64,000 bases of DNA. Origin: Larix kaempferi. Its lineage: Eukaryota > Streptophyta > Pinopsida > Pinales > Pinaceae. Positions 1 through 10,612 of this stretch are shown here, piece by piece. The stretch spans positions 868,001 to 932,000 of the forward strand of contig BSBM01001929.1 in assembly GCA_027924585.1 (NCBI GenBank), read 5' to 3'. A model generated the notes under the pieces. The model was not told the DNA's origin, made no database searches, and was given only the letters and a program-made list of their open reading frames with translations. How positions within the stretch are numbered: position 1 is the first letter of the stretch; every line of letters begins with the position of its first letter. Both the position numbers and the translations under genes were made by a program.

Positions 1-1278
1 GTTTTATCCATATGCATATATCATGATCATTATATTTATTTCTTGGTGTTTGTACTGAAAGATTTGTTGCAGATTCTATTTATAATATTGCAAATAAAAT
101 TAACTCCAACGAAAAGAAGAAGAAAAAACTCGCCACAAACTATCCTTCTGTTCTTTGCACATTTCCACTTATTGATGTCAGATAACAAGCAGTTGTTAAT
201 TTCCATGTTTTCTTAAGTGATTTTTTAAGCTATTGTTCAAGGCTTTCTTTCCTTTTCCCAATCAATCCTATTTCCCGATGCAACTTTGTTTGATCAATTA
301 TTTGAACAAAACTCGTTTCCCAACCTTAAACAGATTGAAGATATCAAAGGATCTAGACCTATAATAATTCAGTCTCAATGTTTTTACCTGATTTGAGAAG
401 TTGTTTTCTTTTTTATTAAACTATTCAATTTATTTTAGGCTTATGTTCATTGACATAATGGATACATGCAACTTGATCATTTTTTCTTCTTCTTTCATTT
501 GCAAAAACTAAGATAGATACATTAGATTTTCTCTTCAGCCTATTCAATTCCCTTGTGCATATCTTGTGCTAGTTTGATGTAATGATCCATTAACTTTGCC
601 TCGTTTTTTTCCTTTCCCATTGACAAATTAATAGGCATGGTAAAAATTATTCCAATATAGAATGTGCGTTGGCGAATGTAAAGTGTCTATGGTGCATCAC
701 GAAATGTCCAATATCTAATGTCAAATGGCTCCTAGCCAATGTAAATAGAAGAGTGCATATGTGGCTTGAAACAAATGTATCATTTTTTTTTGCAAATGCC
801 CAATAGGCATAGGAAATTGCATATATGCAAGACACTTGTCAATTGTCGGTTTCTATTAGAAATTAGCAGTCATATGTTGATTAGAAAAGCCTTCAAGAAA
901 TAGGCCAGAATCAATGTATCATGTACTAAGCTTCCCACTATAAACTCTGTGTCTATTAGATCTGAAACTTGGATGATTTTTCCTGTGATTTGACAAGCTT
1001 TTTTTTTTCAAATCATGCAATTTCCTTTACACTGTCATTCATTGACATAGTGGATAAATGCAACTTAATCATATTTTTCTTGTGTCTTTTGCAAAAACTA
1101 GGGTAGCTACATTAAATTTTCTTTTTAGACTATTCAATTTTCTTGTCCACACTATGTGTTGCATTGTTGTACTGATATATTAACAACTTTTGATTTTTCC
1201 TTGTTTTTTGGATTTTCTCATTGACAAATTAATAGGCATGTTGCATATGAAAACTAGAAATTATTCTTACCCAATATA
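1..1278. other. Host-like AT-rich sequence with a diverged duplication
   Basis: I see no convincing gene. The stretch around 430-640 (starting near a TTGACATAATGG motif) reappears, diverged, at about 1040-1240. The match continues beyond Copia-A: 661-990 resembles 8072-9440. So a unit of roughly 600 bp was duplicated in tandem, and the second copy was later split by Copia-A and by the MITE at 8140-9193. The first copy serves as an approximate empty-site reference for those insertions. Short ORFs here have no coding character. Confidence 0.6.
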
Positions 1279-1860
1279 TGTTAATTTTCGAGCATTAATT
1301 CAATATACTCTAGGATCTTTACTGAGAGAATAACATGTACAGTATATCAATGCATATCAATCATAGCAAGCATATCAATCATCACAAGATGCAAACATAA
1401 GAGACAATAGACACACAGAGTTTCCGTGGGGAAAACCCTAAGGTGAAAAACCCCACAACTTCCTCAAAGATAGATAGAGCAATAATACAACCAAAGTACA
1501 ACCCAAGTACACAGAGATAGTCTCCTCCTAGCAACTGATCCTCCTCCTGACATGTGCACCGCTTTCTGAGTGATGTAGAGTGAGATAATGAGATGATCAA
1601 AATAGAGATCTCCAGATCTCTATTTATACTTGTCCTGACTACCCAATAAACTTATGGGGCTGACTTGTCTAGCTTAGGATAATGACCCATGGTTAACTTA
1701 ATCAGGGCCAACCCCACACATGGTGGTCTAATAACCCATCGGCAAGTTACGACACTTGACAATACAAATGACGACACTTCCTTATAGAGGAATAACACAT
1801 CTCTATAGGAGTACAATATACATAGGTGAAATACATTCCAAAGTTACATATACATCAACA
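1279..1860 (-). repeat. 3' LTR of Copia-A
   Basis: 582 bp, beginning TGTTAATTTTCG and ending ATACATCAACA on the plus strand. It aligns with 7625-8066 and with the LTRs of Copia-B (18249-18818) in inverse orientation. It keeps the promoter segment: read on the minus strand, TATAAATA lies at about 1619-1627. That segment is absent from the other LTR of this element. Confidence 0.92.
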
Positions 1861-1872
1861 CTCCCTCTTAAC
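1861..1872 (-). promoter_or_regulatory. Polypurine tract of Copia-A
   Basis: Directly beside the 3' LTR the plus strand reads CTCCCTCTTAAC, which is TTAAGAGGGAG on the element strand. The same tract precedes the 3' LTRs of Copia-B (24739-24750) and Copia-C (from 43267). This is the expected primer for plus-strand DNA synthesis. Confidence 0.8.
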
Positions 1873-2099
1873 TAGGAAGGCATTTCTCGACACAGATCTG
1901 CTAGCATAAGTCTTCTTCTCTGGATCATCATCAGTGAATCATCATCCTCGAATCATCGTCATCATCACTGCTGCTGCTATCTCAATCAATCTCTGAATCT
2001 ACTCATCATAGGAAGTTCTACAGAGCCATTCCTTTTTCATACTGGATGTAGGCCCACCACCTGCAGGTCTTCATCATCACTGGCCATACTATGGATCCT

Positions 2100-2620
2100 C
2101 AGGACTTATTACGTGCATCACAAAACCTCGCAAGATCATCCCAGTACTTATTACGGGCACACAGCCCAACCTATCGGATCTCCGAGTGAGCTATCACATG
2201 TGACCCCACCACAAAACCTCGAAAGAGAATCCCAGGACTGGTTACGAGCACACAGCTCAACCTATCGGATATCCCAGGGTGCTATTATATGTGGTCATGG
2301 AAAAACCTTGAAAGAGCATCCCAGGATTTATTACGAGAACACATCCCAACCTATCGGATCTCCCATGGCACTATTATATGCCATAGGACAAAACCTCGAA
2401 AGAGCATTTGCCAGATCTCCCAGGGAGCTATTATATGCCAGTGGAAAAACCTAGCAAGAGAATCTGCAAACCTCCCAGGGCGCTATTATATGTCCTCCCA
2501 AAGAAAAACCTCGAAAGAGCATTTTCCAGATCTTCCAGGGAGCTATTATATGCCAACGGAAAAACCTATCAAGAGAATCTGCAAACCTCCCAGGGCGCTA
2601 TTATATGCTTATCTACACAA
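2100..2620 (-). repeat. Minisatellite in the 3' tail of Copia-A
   Basis: Tandem copies of a unit of roughly 88 bp that contains phrases such as TTACGAGCACACAGCTC, CCTATCGGATCTCCCA and CTATTATATG. Recognisable starts lie near 2149, 2243 and 2330, followed by shortened variants to about 2610. The same array occurs in Copia-B and Copia-C at the same place between pol and the 3' LTR, so it belongs to the family. Short ORFs over it are by-products of the repeat period. Confidence 0.8.
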
Positions 2621-2635
2621 CTTGTCCACGGCCAC

Positions 2636-3110
2636 AAAGTATCAACCTGATACTCACCATACATCATCCTGATGTACACATGATCATCCTGATCATCATC
2701 ACTGCATCGTCCTGATGCATGTCATCTAGAGCAACATCCTAAAGCTCATCATCCATGATCATCCTGATCATACAATGCATCCACTTGATGCATACACAGT
2801 ATCTGCCTGATACATATCATCATACATGATCTACCTGATCATACAATGTATCCACCTGATACATATACAAATACATGATCCACCTGATCATACCTAATAC
2901 ATATCAACATACATGATCTCCCTGATCATACAATGTATCCACCTGATACATATACAAATATATACACATTATCCAACTGATCATGTCCAACATCCAACAT
3001 GATGCATGCATACATATAAATGATCCAACCGATCATATCCAACATCCAACATGATGCGTACATACATATAATTGATCCAACTGATTATATCCAGCATCCA
3101 ACATGATACA
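2636..3110. repeat. TGATCA-rich palindromic tail repeats of Copia-A
   Basis: A run of short degenerate repeats mixing CATGATCTACCTGATCATAC, AATGTATCCACCTGATAC and related pieces. TGATCA and ATGATCAT palindromes recur every few tens of bases. Homologous arrays are at about 23520-23900 (Copia-B) and 44040-44560 (Copia-C). No ORF of note. Position suggests a 3' untranslated tail. Confidence 0.75.
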
Positions 3111-3211
3111 TATACAGAGCAGTAACTGGAGCATCATCCAGCGCTTACATCCATAGCCATGGAAGGATCCTCCTCTCACCATGCTTGGAATGGATTTAGC
3201 AAATGTGTCCA

Positions 3212-4712
3212 TCACTTCTTCCTCGAAGTGTCATCAATCTGAAGAACACCAAGCCTCTCTCTGAAGTACTTGAACTTCACTCTGGCTAGTGGTGTCGTCA
3301 GTACATCTGTAATTTGTAATCTGCTCATATTTCGACTTGTCCTGGAACACCGGGTTCTCAGACAGCTTCACACAACTCTAGTTATCACAGAAGATACGAG
3401 TAGCCTCCAACGATAGATCAAATAACTCAGACAGTAGCTTCCTCAGCCATACTTCCTCACAATTAGCTGAACAAGCTGCAACATAATCTGCTTCAGCTGT
3501 ACTCAGTGCTACGCAGGATTGCTTCCTGCTAAACCAAGAGATCACACCTGATCCCATACTGAAGCAGCACCCAGAAGTGCTCTTCCTATTTGCAGCACTG
3601 CCTGCCCAATCTGAATCAACATAACCCTGCAGGTTAAACTTTTGATTCGCATCATACTTGAGCCCATAGTCAACTGTACCCTTCAGGTACCTCAGAATAT
3701 GCTTTACAGCAACCAGGTGAACATCTCTCGGATCCGTCAGGAACTGGATCAATGTGTTCACCGCAAAGCAAATATCTGGTCTCATGTTCGTCAGGTACAT
3801 AGAGGACCTAATCATTTGACGATACATCGTGAAATCAACCGGATCAGATGAAGCATCACACAGAAGCTTCAGGTTCGATGCCATAGGTGTGGCCATGGCC
3901 TTGCATTCCATCATCCCGAACCTCTTCAAGATCTCTACTGCATACTTCCCTTCTCCAAGGAAGATCCCATCTGCACTCTACCACACCTCCAATTCCTAGA
4001 AAATAGTACATCATCCCCAAGTCCTTCATCTCGAACTCGGCAGCAAGCTTCCTCTTGGTATCAGCAATCAAACTATCATTACCTGTACCAAACAGGTCAT
4101 CCACATACAGGAGTAGTATCATAGGATTTCCTTCCTCAACCTTGTAGTAAAGGTTGGAATCTGCTTTACTCTTGGTAAATCCCAAACTAGATAGGAAGCC
4201 ATCTATCCTACCATACCAAGTTCTTCACATATATGACTTCCCGTCATGTGTCTCAAAACCAAGTGGTTGCACCACATACACTTCCTCCTCGACTACACCA
4301 TTCAAGAAAGTTGTCTTGACATCCATCTGGTGTATCTTCCATTTCATCACTGCATCCAAAGAAAGTAATGATCTAATGGAAGTGTATCTGGCTATAGGAG
4401 CAAAATTCTCTTCATAATCAATTCCTCTTTCTGGGAGAAGCCACGAGCTACAACCTCGCTTTGTATTTCTCCATGCTACCATCTACAGCATGCTTGATCT
4501 TATAGATCCACTTGGAATTCATTACAGACTTCCTTTCAGGTCTTGGGACTGCATCCCAAACATCATTCTTCATGATCGACTGGTACTCCTCGATCATGGC
4601 ATTATTCCTGAATCTTGGGAACTTCAATATATTCAATATTTTCAATAGATAACTTTGTTGCTAAAACAAATGTTGTAGTCCTTCTTTTGTAGGTGCTCGT
4701 ATACGATCTTTC
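3212..4712 (-). pseudogene. Copia-A reverse transcriptase and RNase H remnant
   Basis: The end of pol, broken into several frames. Recognisable pieces on the minus strand are an RT start (about 4645-4448, with SIMKNDVWDAVPRPE), the segment with QMDVKTTFLNGVVEEEVYV (4482-4225), the YVDD catalytic box (4096-4107) and the RNase H domain (3929-3378), with the pol stop at 3212-3214. Compared with Copia-B and Copia-C, about 47 bp are missing near 4229, which removes the LKKAVYGLKQAPRTW region. Several frameshifts make a working enzyme impossible. In the living family this part copies RNA to DNA and degrades the RNA strand. Confidence 0.88.
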
Positions 4713-5693
4713 CTACAAAACAAGTTAAATTGCATGATTAGAAACTTCTCAGTTTTCAAAACAAATTCTGACACATAAAGAAATATGTCATACAGTCATG
4801 CAATTATTTTAGCCAATGCTTCAATACAACATTCATCCATATCCTGTAACTTTCTAGATGCCTTCCAATCTCTACCAGAACATTGTTAAGAGTGTGCACA
4901 ACTCCCAATATGTCATCAAAGAGGTTTCATTCTAGATAAGTAGCAATGGAATGTTGTACAGTGCCATAGGCCACTTATCCATCACATGCATATTAGTAGT
5001 ATACTGTTCATTAATGCAATTATTCTAATATGCATAATACACACCCTAAGTCTAGGAACATAAGCATATCCCTCATTGAACAATATTATTTAAACAAACA
5101 AATATGCAAGAAATGATAGTTCAAATACTTATCTTTGTTTGGTTTGTAGGGTGGACTCCCTCTCAATATTTGCTTCCTTGCAGGAACTACTAGAGTGTGC
5201 TCCCTCTTGATATTTGCTTCATGGATTACATGTCCTTGAACTTATATCCATCCTCGATCACTATGCATGCTTACTAGTATCATCATTGTGTTCTCCTTGA
5301 GATCTCATACATAATCATACATTCATTAGTATACTATCAAAACAAAATAATCTTAAACATGTATAGTCGTGATCATTTCAAACATAGATAATAAGCACTA
5401 TCATTCAAGGTTTCAGGGAAGAATTCTCTTACTCATGCATATTCATATTTGACTATAGAACTCTTCTGGTTAGTCATATCATCAATCAACGTAAGAGACA
5501 TAATATGCATAAACTCAAACTTGTAACTTCATGAGTAATCATTATCAATCATACAAAAGTATAAGATCCTTTGATATAGGAAAAATATACCTGGTCATCA
5601 TATTTGCTAGTTATGTATAGCAATGTTTTCTTGTTCTCTTCAATGACCTACATAACTCATAAGTTAACCTTTGCAAAACCAAATTATACATAC
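4713..5693 (-). other. Intron-like segment replacing integrase in Copia-A
   Basis: Where Copia-B has about 1.5 kb of integrase coding sequence, Copia-A has AT-rich noncoding DNA. On the minus strand it opens with GAG|GTATGT (GT at 5693-5692) and closes with TTTTGTAG|GAAAGATCG (AG at 4714-4713), which are good plant splice sites. The same segment with equivalent borders lies in Copia-C (48759-49759). Outside the acceptor, one frame stays open for about 40 codons (ERSYTSTYKRRTTTFV...) before a stop. Seen: homology and splice-like borders. Inferred: an acquired genomic piece with an intron, kept unspliced through transposition. Confidence 0.65.
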
Positions 5694-5730
5694 CTCTATG
5701 TGATCCATGATTATGGATGAATCTTTGTCT

Positions 5731-6162
5731 TCATGTCACCATAGCTTGTTCAGGTTGTCCCTTCAATTTGTACAATCCTCCCTCTTGCTCTCCAATCACT
5801 ACTGCATCATTTATGGTTTTAACCTTTTGCCACATGAGTACTTGTCCATCTACAAATGCAACCCTCATGCCTTTTGCATCCAATGCAAATATGGAGAGTA
5901 GACTCTTCTTGAGCCCAGGTACATACAGAACATATTTCATCTTCAAAGACTTCCCAGAGTCTAGGTTGTAGGAGGCTTCACCACTTCCTTTGATAGGATA
6001 TTGGTAGTCATCCCCAAGTCTCACCTTATGGGGTGACTCATGTTCAGATAGATTTGCATAAGATTCTTTAAACCCAGTCATGTGTTTGGAATCCCCATTG
6101 TCAATAAGCCAATCATTACAACCATGAGAGATAGTACTTGTGAGAGCAGAGATTAGAACATA
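5731..6162 (-). pseudogene. Copia-A protease and pre-integrase remnant
   Basis: The minus-strand frame reads NDWLIDNGDSKHMTGFKES and continues to KGQPEQAMVT, colinear with the protease and the start of the pre-integrase region in Copia-B. The aspartic-protease triad is DNG (6094-6102) instead of DSG/DTG, so an active-site position is changed. The frame stops just before the HHCC integrase zinc finger would begin, and the family-specific noncoding segment takes over. Confidence 0.8.
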
Positions 6163-7050
6163 CTATTCTTCGCTTGACGAGTCATCATCATCACTTTCTG
6201 CTCTAGCCTTCTTCTTGGGAGTTTCATCATCCTCAACAGCATGAGCATGATATCTCTTCTTGTTTCCTTTCTTCTTCTTATTGAAGTTGTTGTCCTTTTT
6301 GTTCTTGGGACAATCTACAGCAAAGTGTCCCTTCTCATTGCATGTGAAGCACCTGATATCTTTCTTATCTTTATGGTAAGGGTGGTGTGAAGATATTTTG
6401 TTATGAGATGACTCTCTCTTAGGCTTGCTTCTTTTGGTGTGAGATACGAGAGCTTGGTCTTCATTTCCCATATTTTCTTCTCGGGCTACAAGCCTAGCCT
6501 CTTCTTGTGAACACTCCTCCCACAGTCTACTGAAGGAGATCAATTTCTTTCTTGCACATATTCCTTGAATAAAGGAATCCCATGACCTAGGTAGGCCATT
6601 CAGAGTGGTCATAACAACTTCACCATTGTCCACTACTTCATCCATAGCTTCAAGTTGTTCCTTGATCTAAGAGACCTTGGATAAATAAGATTAAATCGTC
6701 TCTCCATTCAACAGCTTGACCCCTTTCAATTGATTCTGCAGAGTCATCTTCCGATTTATGTTCTTCCCTTCAAATAGCTTGGTCAGGGAGTCAAACATCT
6801 CATTGGGTGTCTTTAGAGATGACACATGTGGTATGAGATGGTCTTTGATAGGATCAGCAATGATCCTCTTTTCCTTGACCAAGTTCTTCTTATGTAAGGC
6901 CTTAGCCTCTTCTCCCTCTGGGACAGGGACCTCTTCACTTATGTAAGTATCCAATTCATTTTCTTCCAAGATTAACCCAATCCTATACTTCCATGCTCGG
7001 AAGTTATCAGCCCCTTCAAACTTATCCTCAAGCTTGGTGTGGTGAGACAT
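6163..7050 (-). pseudogene. Copia-A gag
   Basis: Start chosen at the minus-strand ATG at 7050 (MSHHTKLEDKFEGADNF), the same start as in Copia-B. The upstream in-frame ATG at 7098 lies in the leader. The product resembles the UBN2-type Copia gag (FRAWKYRIGLILEE), then a basic stretch, an intact CCHC zinc knuckle (CFTCNEKGHFAVDC, about 6310-6352) and an acidic tail (ESDDDDSSSEE). Two stops interrupt it between 6645 and 6691 (TAA where Copia-B has CAA, TAG where it has CAG). Gag would form the virus-like particle and bind RNA. Confidence 0.87.
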
Positions 7051-7611
7051 CTTAAAGAGTACTTCAAATGGAAATAGAAAAGATATAGGTCTTACCACTT
7101 GATTTGCTGAAAACTGGATCTGGTCCCGGATTAGGGTTTGTTAGAGAAACCCTAAAAATTCAAAATGTGAATTTCAACTTTCTGAAAGGATAGAAAGATG
7201 CTCCTTGATGAGCTGATCAGCCTGGTATATTCATAATTTGAAAACTACATATATTCCCCCTTCATAAATGCTTTTCAATCTCCCGGATTCACTAGGGAGG
7301 ACCCTGAATTAGGGTTTGAGTTTCCCGGAGTTTTACCCAGCCAAAAAATCTCGATCCAAAGCTCTAAACTTCAATTTTTTCAAGGAGCTTTCAGACGTGT
7401 CTTCAGATTTCAGAAATTCTTATTTTTGTGGAAACCCTAATTTTTAGGGCCAAAACTGAAAGTGCTTAGAATTGAATTCTAATTAGACAAAAAGATTCAC
7501 CTTGCTGAGGAGAGTCAATCTATCATATTTCTTTTCCAAAATCTATGGAGAGAAACCCAAAAAACAAGAAGCCCTAGCTACTGCAACTACACATTGTCTT
7601 CTTCTCAAGTT

Positions 7612-7624
7612 AGCTCTGATACCA
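7612..7624 (-). promoter_or_regulatory. tRNA-iMet primer binding site of Copia-A
   Basis: The element strand reads TGGTATCAGAGCT immediately after the 5' LTR. It is complementary to the 3' end of plant initiator-Met tRNA, the usual primer of plant Copia elements. Confidence 0.92.
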
Positions 7625-8066
7625 TGTTAATTTTCGAGCATTAATTCATTATACTCTAGGATATTTACTGAGAGAATAACATGTACAGTATATCAATGCA
7701 TATCAATCATCACAAGATGCAAACATAAGAGACAATAGACACACAGAGTTTCCGTGGGGAAAACCCTAAGGTGAAAAACCCCACAACTTCCTCAGAGATA
7801 GATAGAGCGATAATACAACCAAAGTACAACCCAAGTACACAGAGATAGTCTCCTCCTAGCAGCTGATCCTCCTCCTCACATGTGCGCCACTTTCCGAGTG
7901 ATGTAGAGTAAGATAACGAGATGATCAAAATAGAGATCTCCCGATCACTTGACAATACAAATGACGACACTTCCTTATAGAGGAATAACACATCTCTATA
8001 GGAGTACAATATACATAAATGAAATACATAGGTGAAATACATTCCGAAGTTACATATACATCAACA
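7625..8066 (-). repeat. 5' LTR of Copia-A, internally deleted
   Basis: 442 bp against 582 bp in its partner. The missing part corresponds to about 1613-1754 of the 3' LTR and includes the TATAAATA box. The junction is near 7945, where AGAGATCTCCCGATC runs directly into ACTTGACAATAC. A short duplication of GAAATACATAGGT is present near 8021-8040. Without the promoter segment this LTR should not start full-length transcripts. Confidence 0.9.
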
Positions 8067-8721
8067 ATATAAACTTCCTATGGTCTATCGCAAAGTGCCC
8101 AAGATCCAATGTCAAATGCTTGCTAGCTAGGTAAATGCTTTCTAGTTCTCATTCTTTTGTGAGTAATTAATTGAGAGAGAAAATATTTCGTATCCATCAC
8201 AATAGGTTTTTACATCAGACCAAACAAGTGTGGTCCATCATCAAGAATTTTGAAAAAAGAATGAGGAATTTCTAATCAAGAAATTAGCCTTAAATAAAGA
8301 AAAAAGAGTGTTCGTAAAACCTTAAAAATGTTAACGTTAACCAGAAACAAGGGAAAGGAGCCTTTAGAATAAATTAAATTAAAAATATAAAGTATAAATT
8401 AGAATATAAATTTAGAAAATCCAAAAAAATAAATTAAAAGGGAATTATTCTTTTTGTGATGGAAATTAATAAAATTGCACCCTTGAAAATAAATTAATGG
8501 AGATATATATTATATATAATTAAAAATGATGAAAGGGAGGATAAAAAGAGAAGGAAATATAAATAAAAATGTAAAAATATAAAATTAAAAACGAATAAAA
8601 TAAAATATTAATATATTATAAAAATAAAAATAAAAAGTAAAAACAAATTTGTAGAAGAAAAATTCAAGTAAATAAATAAAATTCAAATAAATTGAGATAG
8701 GGAAGAAATAGAATAATGATA

Positions 8722-8740
8722 TGTGTGTGTGTGTGTGTAT
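8722..8740. repeat. (TG)n microsatellite
   Basis: A short run of TG dinucleotides followed by TATATG inside the loop of the fold-back MITE. Confidence 0.9.
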
Positions 8741-8747
8741 ATGTGGA

Positions 8748-8922
8748 TGGTGCAATTTTATTAATTTCTACTAAAAAGGAATAATTCTTTTTTATATATC
8801 TATATATAATGGTGAAATTTTATTAATTTCTATTAAAAATGAATAATTTTTTTTATATATCTATATATAATGGTGCAATTTTATTAATTTCTACTAAAAA
8901 GGAATAATTCTGTTTTTTAATT
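8748..8922. repeat. Tandem repeat of about 62 bp in the MITE loop
   Basis: Nearly three copies of a unit beginning GGTGCAATTTTATTAATTTC, at 8748, 8810 and 8871. Each has AAAAAGGAATAATTC and, in the first two, TATATATCTATATATAAT. The last copy forms the start of the right inverted arm. Confidence 0.85.
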
Positions 8923-9202
8923 TATTATTTTTGGATTTTCTAAATTTATATTTTAATTTATACTCTATATTTTTAATTTAATTTATCCCAAGGGCTCCTT
9001 TCCTGTGTTTCTGGTTAACATTAACATTTTTAGGGTTTTATGAACACTCTTTTTTCTCTATTTAAGGTTAATTTTTTGATAAAAAATTCCTCATTCTTCC
9101 TTCAAAATTCCTAATAATGGACCACGCTTGTCTGGTTCAAAACGTTGATGTAAAAACCTATTGCGATAGATCCGAAAGATATTCTCTCTTAATGTAAATG
9201 CT

Positions 9203-10144
9203 CTTTTGAGCATATGGCAGTGCATATCTGTCTTGAAATAGATATATCAATTATTTTTTCAAATGGTCACATGGCATAGAAAAATGCATCTATATGAGGC
9301 ACTTGTCAATTGCTAGTGTCTATTAGCAACCAACAAACCTATGTTGATTGGAATATGCTTCAAGAAATAGGCAGCAATCTATGTATGATATGCTATACTT
9401 CTTAGTATAGCCTAGAAATCTACTAGATCTGAAACTTGGTTGCTTCTTGTAGTGTTCTATGCCAATGCATTGTCCAAATTAGCTCAAGAACAAAAACTTG
9501 TTTCCATTTTAAATGTGGCAATTGGTTATTTGTTTCTTTAGCTAGTGTCATACTTAAGTTAGATATTTTGACTGTAGCCAGTTCTAGAGTTTCCGCATAT
9601 GTGTCTATCCACTCTTTTATTGTTGAAATTGATTAAGCTTATTGGAAAAAATGTGATAAACATGTTAGCTACCTATAATGTTTCTATATCAAAACATCCC
9701 ATAGTGCAATTGGCAAATGCCAATTTTCAAACTTGATTTGGATAGTTTTCATGTTTAACTTCAATCGTTGTCGATACAGTCACAATTTCCATTGGCCTTA
9801 GGAAAAGAATCTTGATACTTGATATTTTCTTTATTGAGCAAGATCTCAAAAGCATTTGTGATTGAACGAGTCCTTTGCTAAAGGAAGTGGTTCTTGCTTT
9901 CTTGATTTATTGCTTTAGCATATATAGAACAATTGTGACATGTTCATGTGGCTACTCTAAATGCAATTTTTTGAACTAGTATACATTTGAAACAATCATT
10001 GATTCCAAACAACAAAAGGAGTTTGATCATTTCACTTCTATCTTGGTCTATCTGCCTTGCCTTCCTCCAAATGTTTTGATTGTTTTGCTAATTAAGACTT
10101 TATGCAAATTCCACAGGTGGGTCAATGTTTCTAGTTAAAATACT
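9203..10144. other. Noncoding host-like sequence
   Basis: The first part (to about 9440) belongs to the second copy of the duplicated unit described at 1-1278. The rest is AT-rich with many stops in all frames. I see no RNA gene, promoter or element end. Confidence 0.5.
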
Positions 10145-10612
10145 TTGTTAGGAGATGGCAAAGCAAAACAAAGAAATCAAGAATTATACCATTTGTCTGT
10201 TGATTCCCTTGTAAATAGTATGGATAAAAGCACAAATGCAAAGCGCCATATTGGAAGGGAAAATGGCTTTGCAATAAAAAATTCTGAATGGCAAGATATA
10301 GATTGCACTTTGGCTAGATTTCATTTGTTTTGTTTAAGTAATTTTCACTATCAGCCAAGAAATTGTTTATTTGATGCATTCGTTGTTTTGCTACACTTCC
10401 GATATACATCAATTGAAATACGAGAAGGAACTGTTAATCACTTCCATGTTTGCTTAGAATGTAGAGATCTCATTGCCTTGCAATATATGCAAACATATTT
10501 AGTAACTCACTACTTGTCAGAGTTGCATAGCATTTCAAATGTTGAAGAATATTTGGACCGTATGTCCCAATCTGCCTCCCAGCCAAATATGGGGTGGATG
10601 TTGGAAATCTAA
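10145..10612 (+). pseudogene. OTU-type cysteine protease-like fragment
   Basis: The 155-codon open frame has no ATG at its start (it opens at a TTG; the first ATG is at about 10220). The middle reads PRNCLFDAFVVLLHF, resembling the OTU catalytic loop (usually DGNCLFDA). It continues with a SIEIREGTVNHF-type segment and ends NMGWMLEI, where OTU proteins carry a W-G-x-x-L-E-I-like motif. The position of the catalytic Asp is changed and the last His motif is absent. It is probably a relic or one exon of a transposon-borne OTU gene; OTU enzymes remove ubiquitin. A diverged second relic lies at 58400-58640. The match is from memory of motifs only. Confidence 0.45.

Larger units (their letters stand above)
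1279..8066 (-). mobile_element. Copia-A: decayed Ty1/Copia LTR retrotransposon lacking integrase
   Basis: A complete element by its ends: TG...CA termini and a perfect 5-bp TSD ATATA (1274-1278 and 8067-8071). Read on the minus strand the order is 5' LTR (7625-8066), iMet primer site, leader, gag, protease relic, an intron-like segment where integrase should be, RT and RNase H relics, tandem-repeat tail, polypurine tract and 3' LTR (1279-1860). The layout and sequence match Copia-B except for the missing integrase, and the element shares its integrase replacement with Copia-C. The reading frame carries stops and frameshifts and the 5' LTR has lost its TATA region, so it cannot be autonomous now. 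The family is Copia because integrase precedes RT in the related Copia-B and because of the YVDD RT box. Confidence 0.93.
8140..9193. mobile_element. Fold-back, Mutator-like MITE
   Basis: Two inverted arms of about 300 bp (about 8170-8480 and 8875-9193) surround an AT-rich centre. The left arm starts ATTGAGAGAGAAAATAT, and the complement of the right arm starts ATTAAGAGAGAATATC. Shared arm words include CAATAGGTTTTTACATCA and AATAAATTAAAA. A 9-bp direct repeat GTAAATGCT flanks it (8131-8139, 9194-9202), and the related sequence near 734-750 looks like an empty site. Long terminal inverted repeats plus a 9-bp TSD fit Mutator-like elements. About 30 bp on the left are not matched on the right, so the left edge is less sure. 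No transposase. Confidence 0.7.

Noticed and set aside
2113-2672. Overlapping ORFs of 80-127 codons
   Set aside because: They follow the period of the tail minisatellite in several frames at once and have no counterpart frame kept in Copia-B or Copia-C.
2640-3110. CRISPR-like spaced repeats
   Set aside because: The repeats are degenerate, palindromic and unevenly spaced, and the context is a plant retrotransposon tail.
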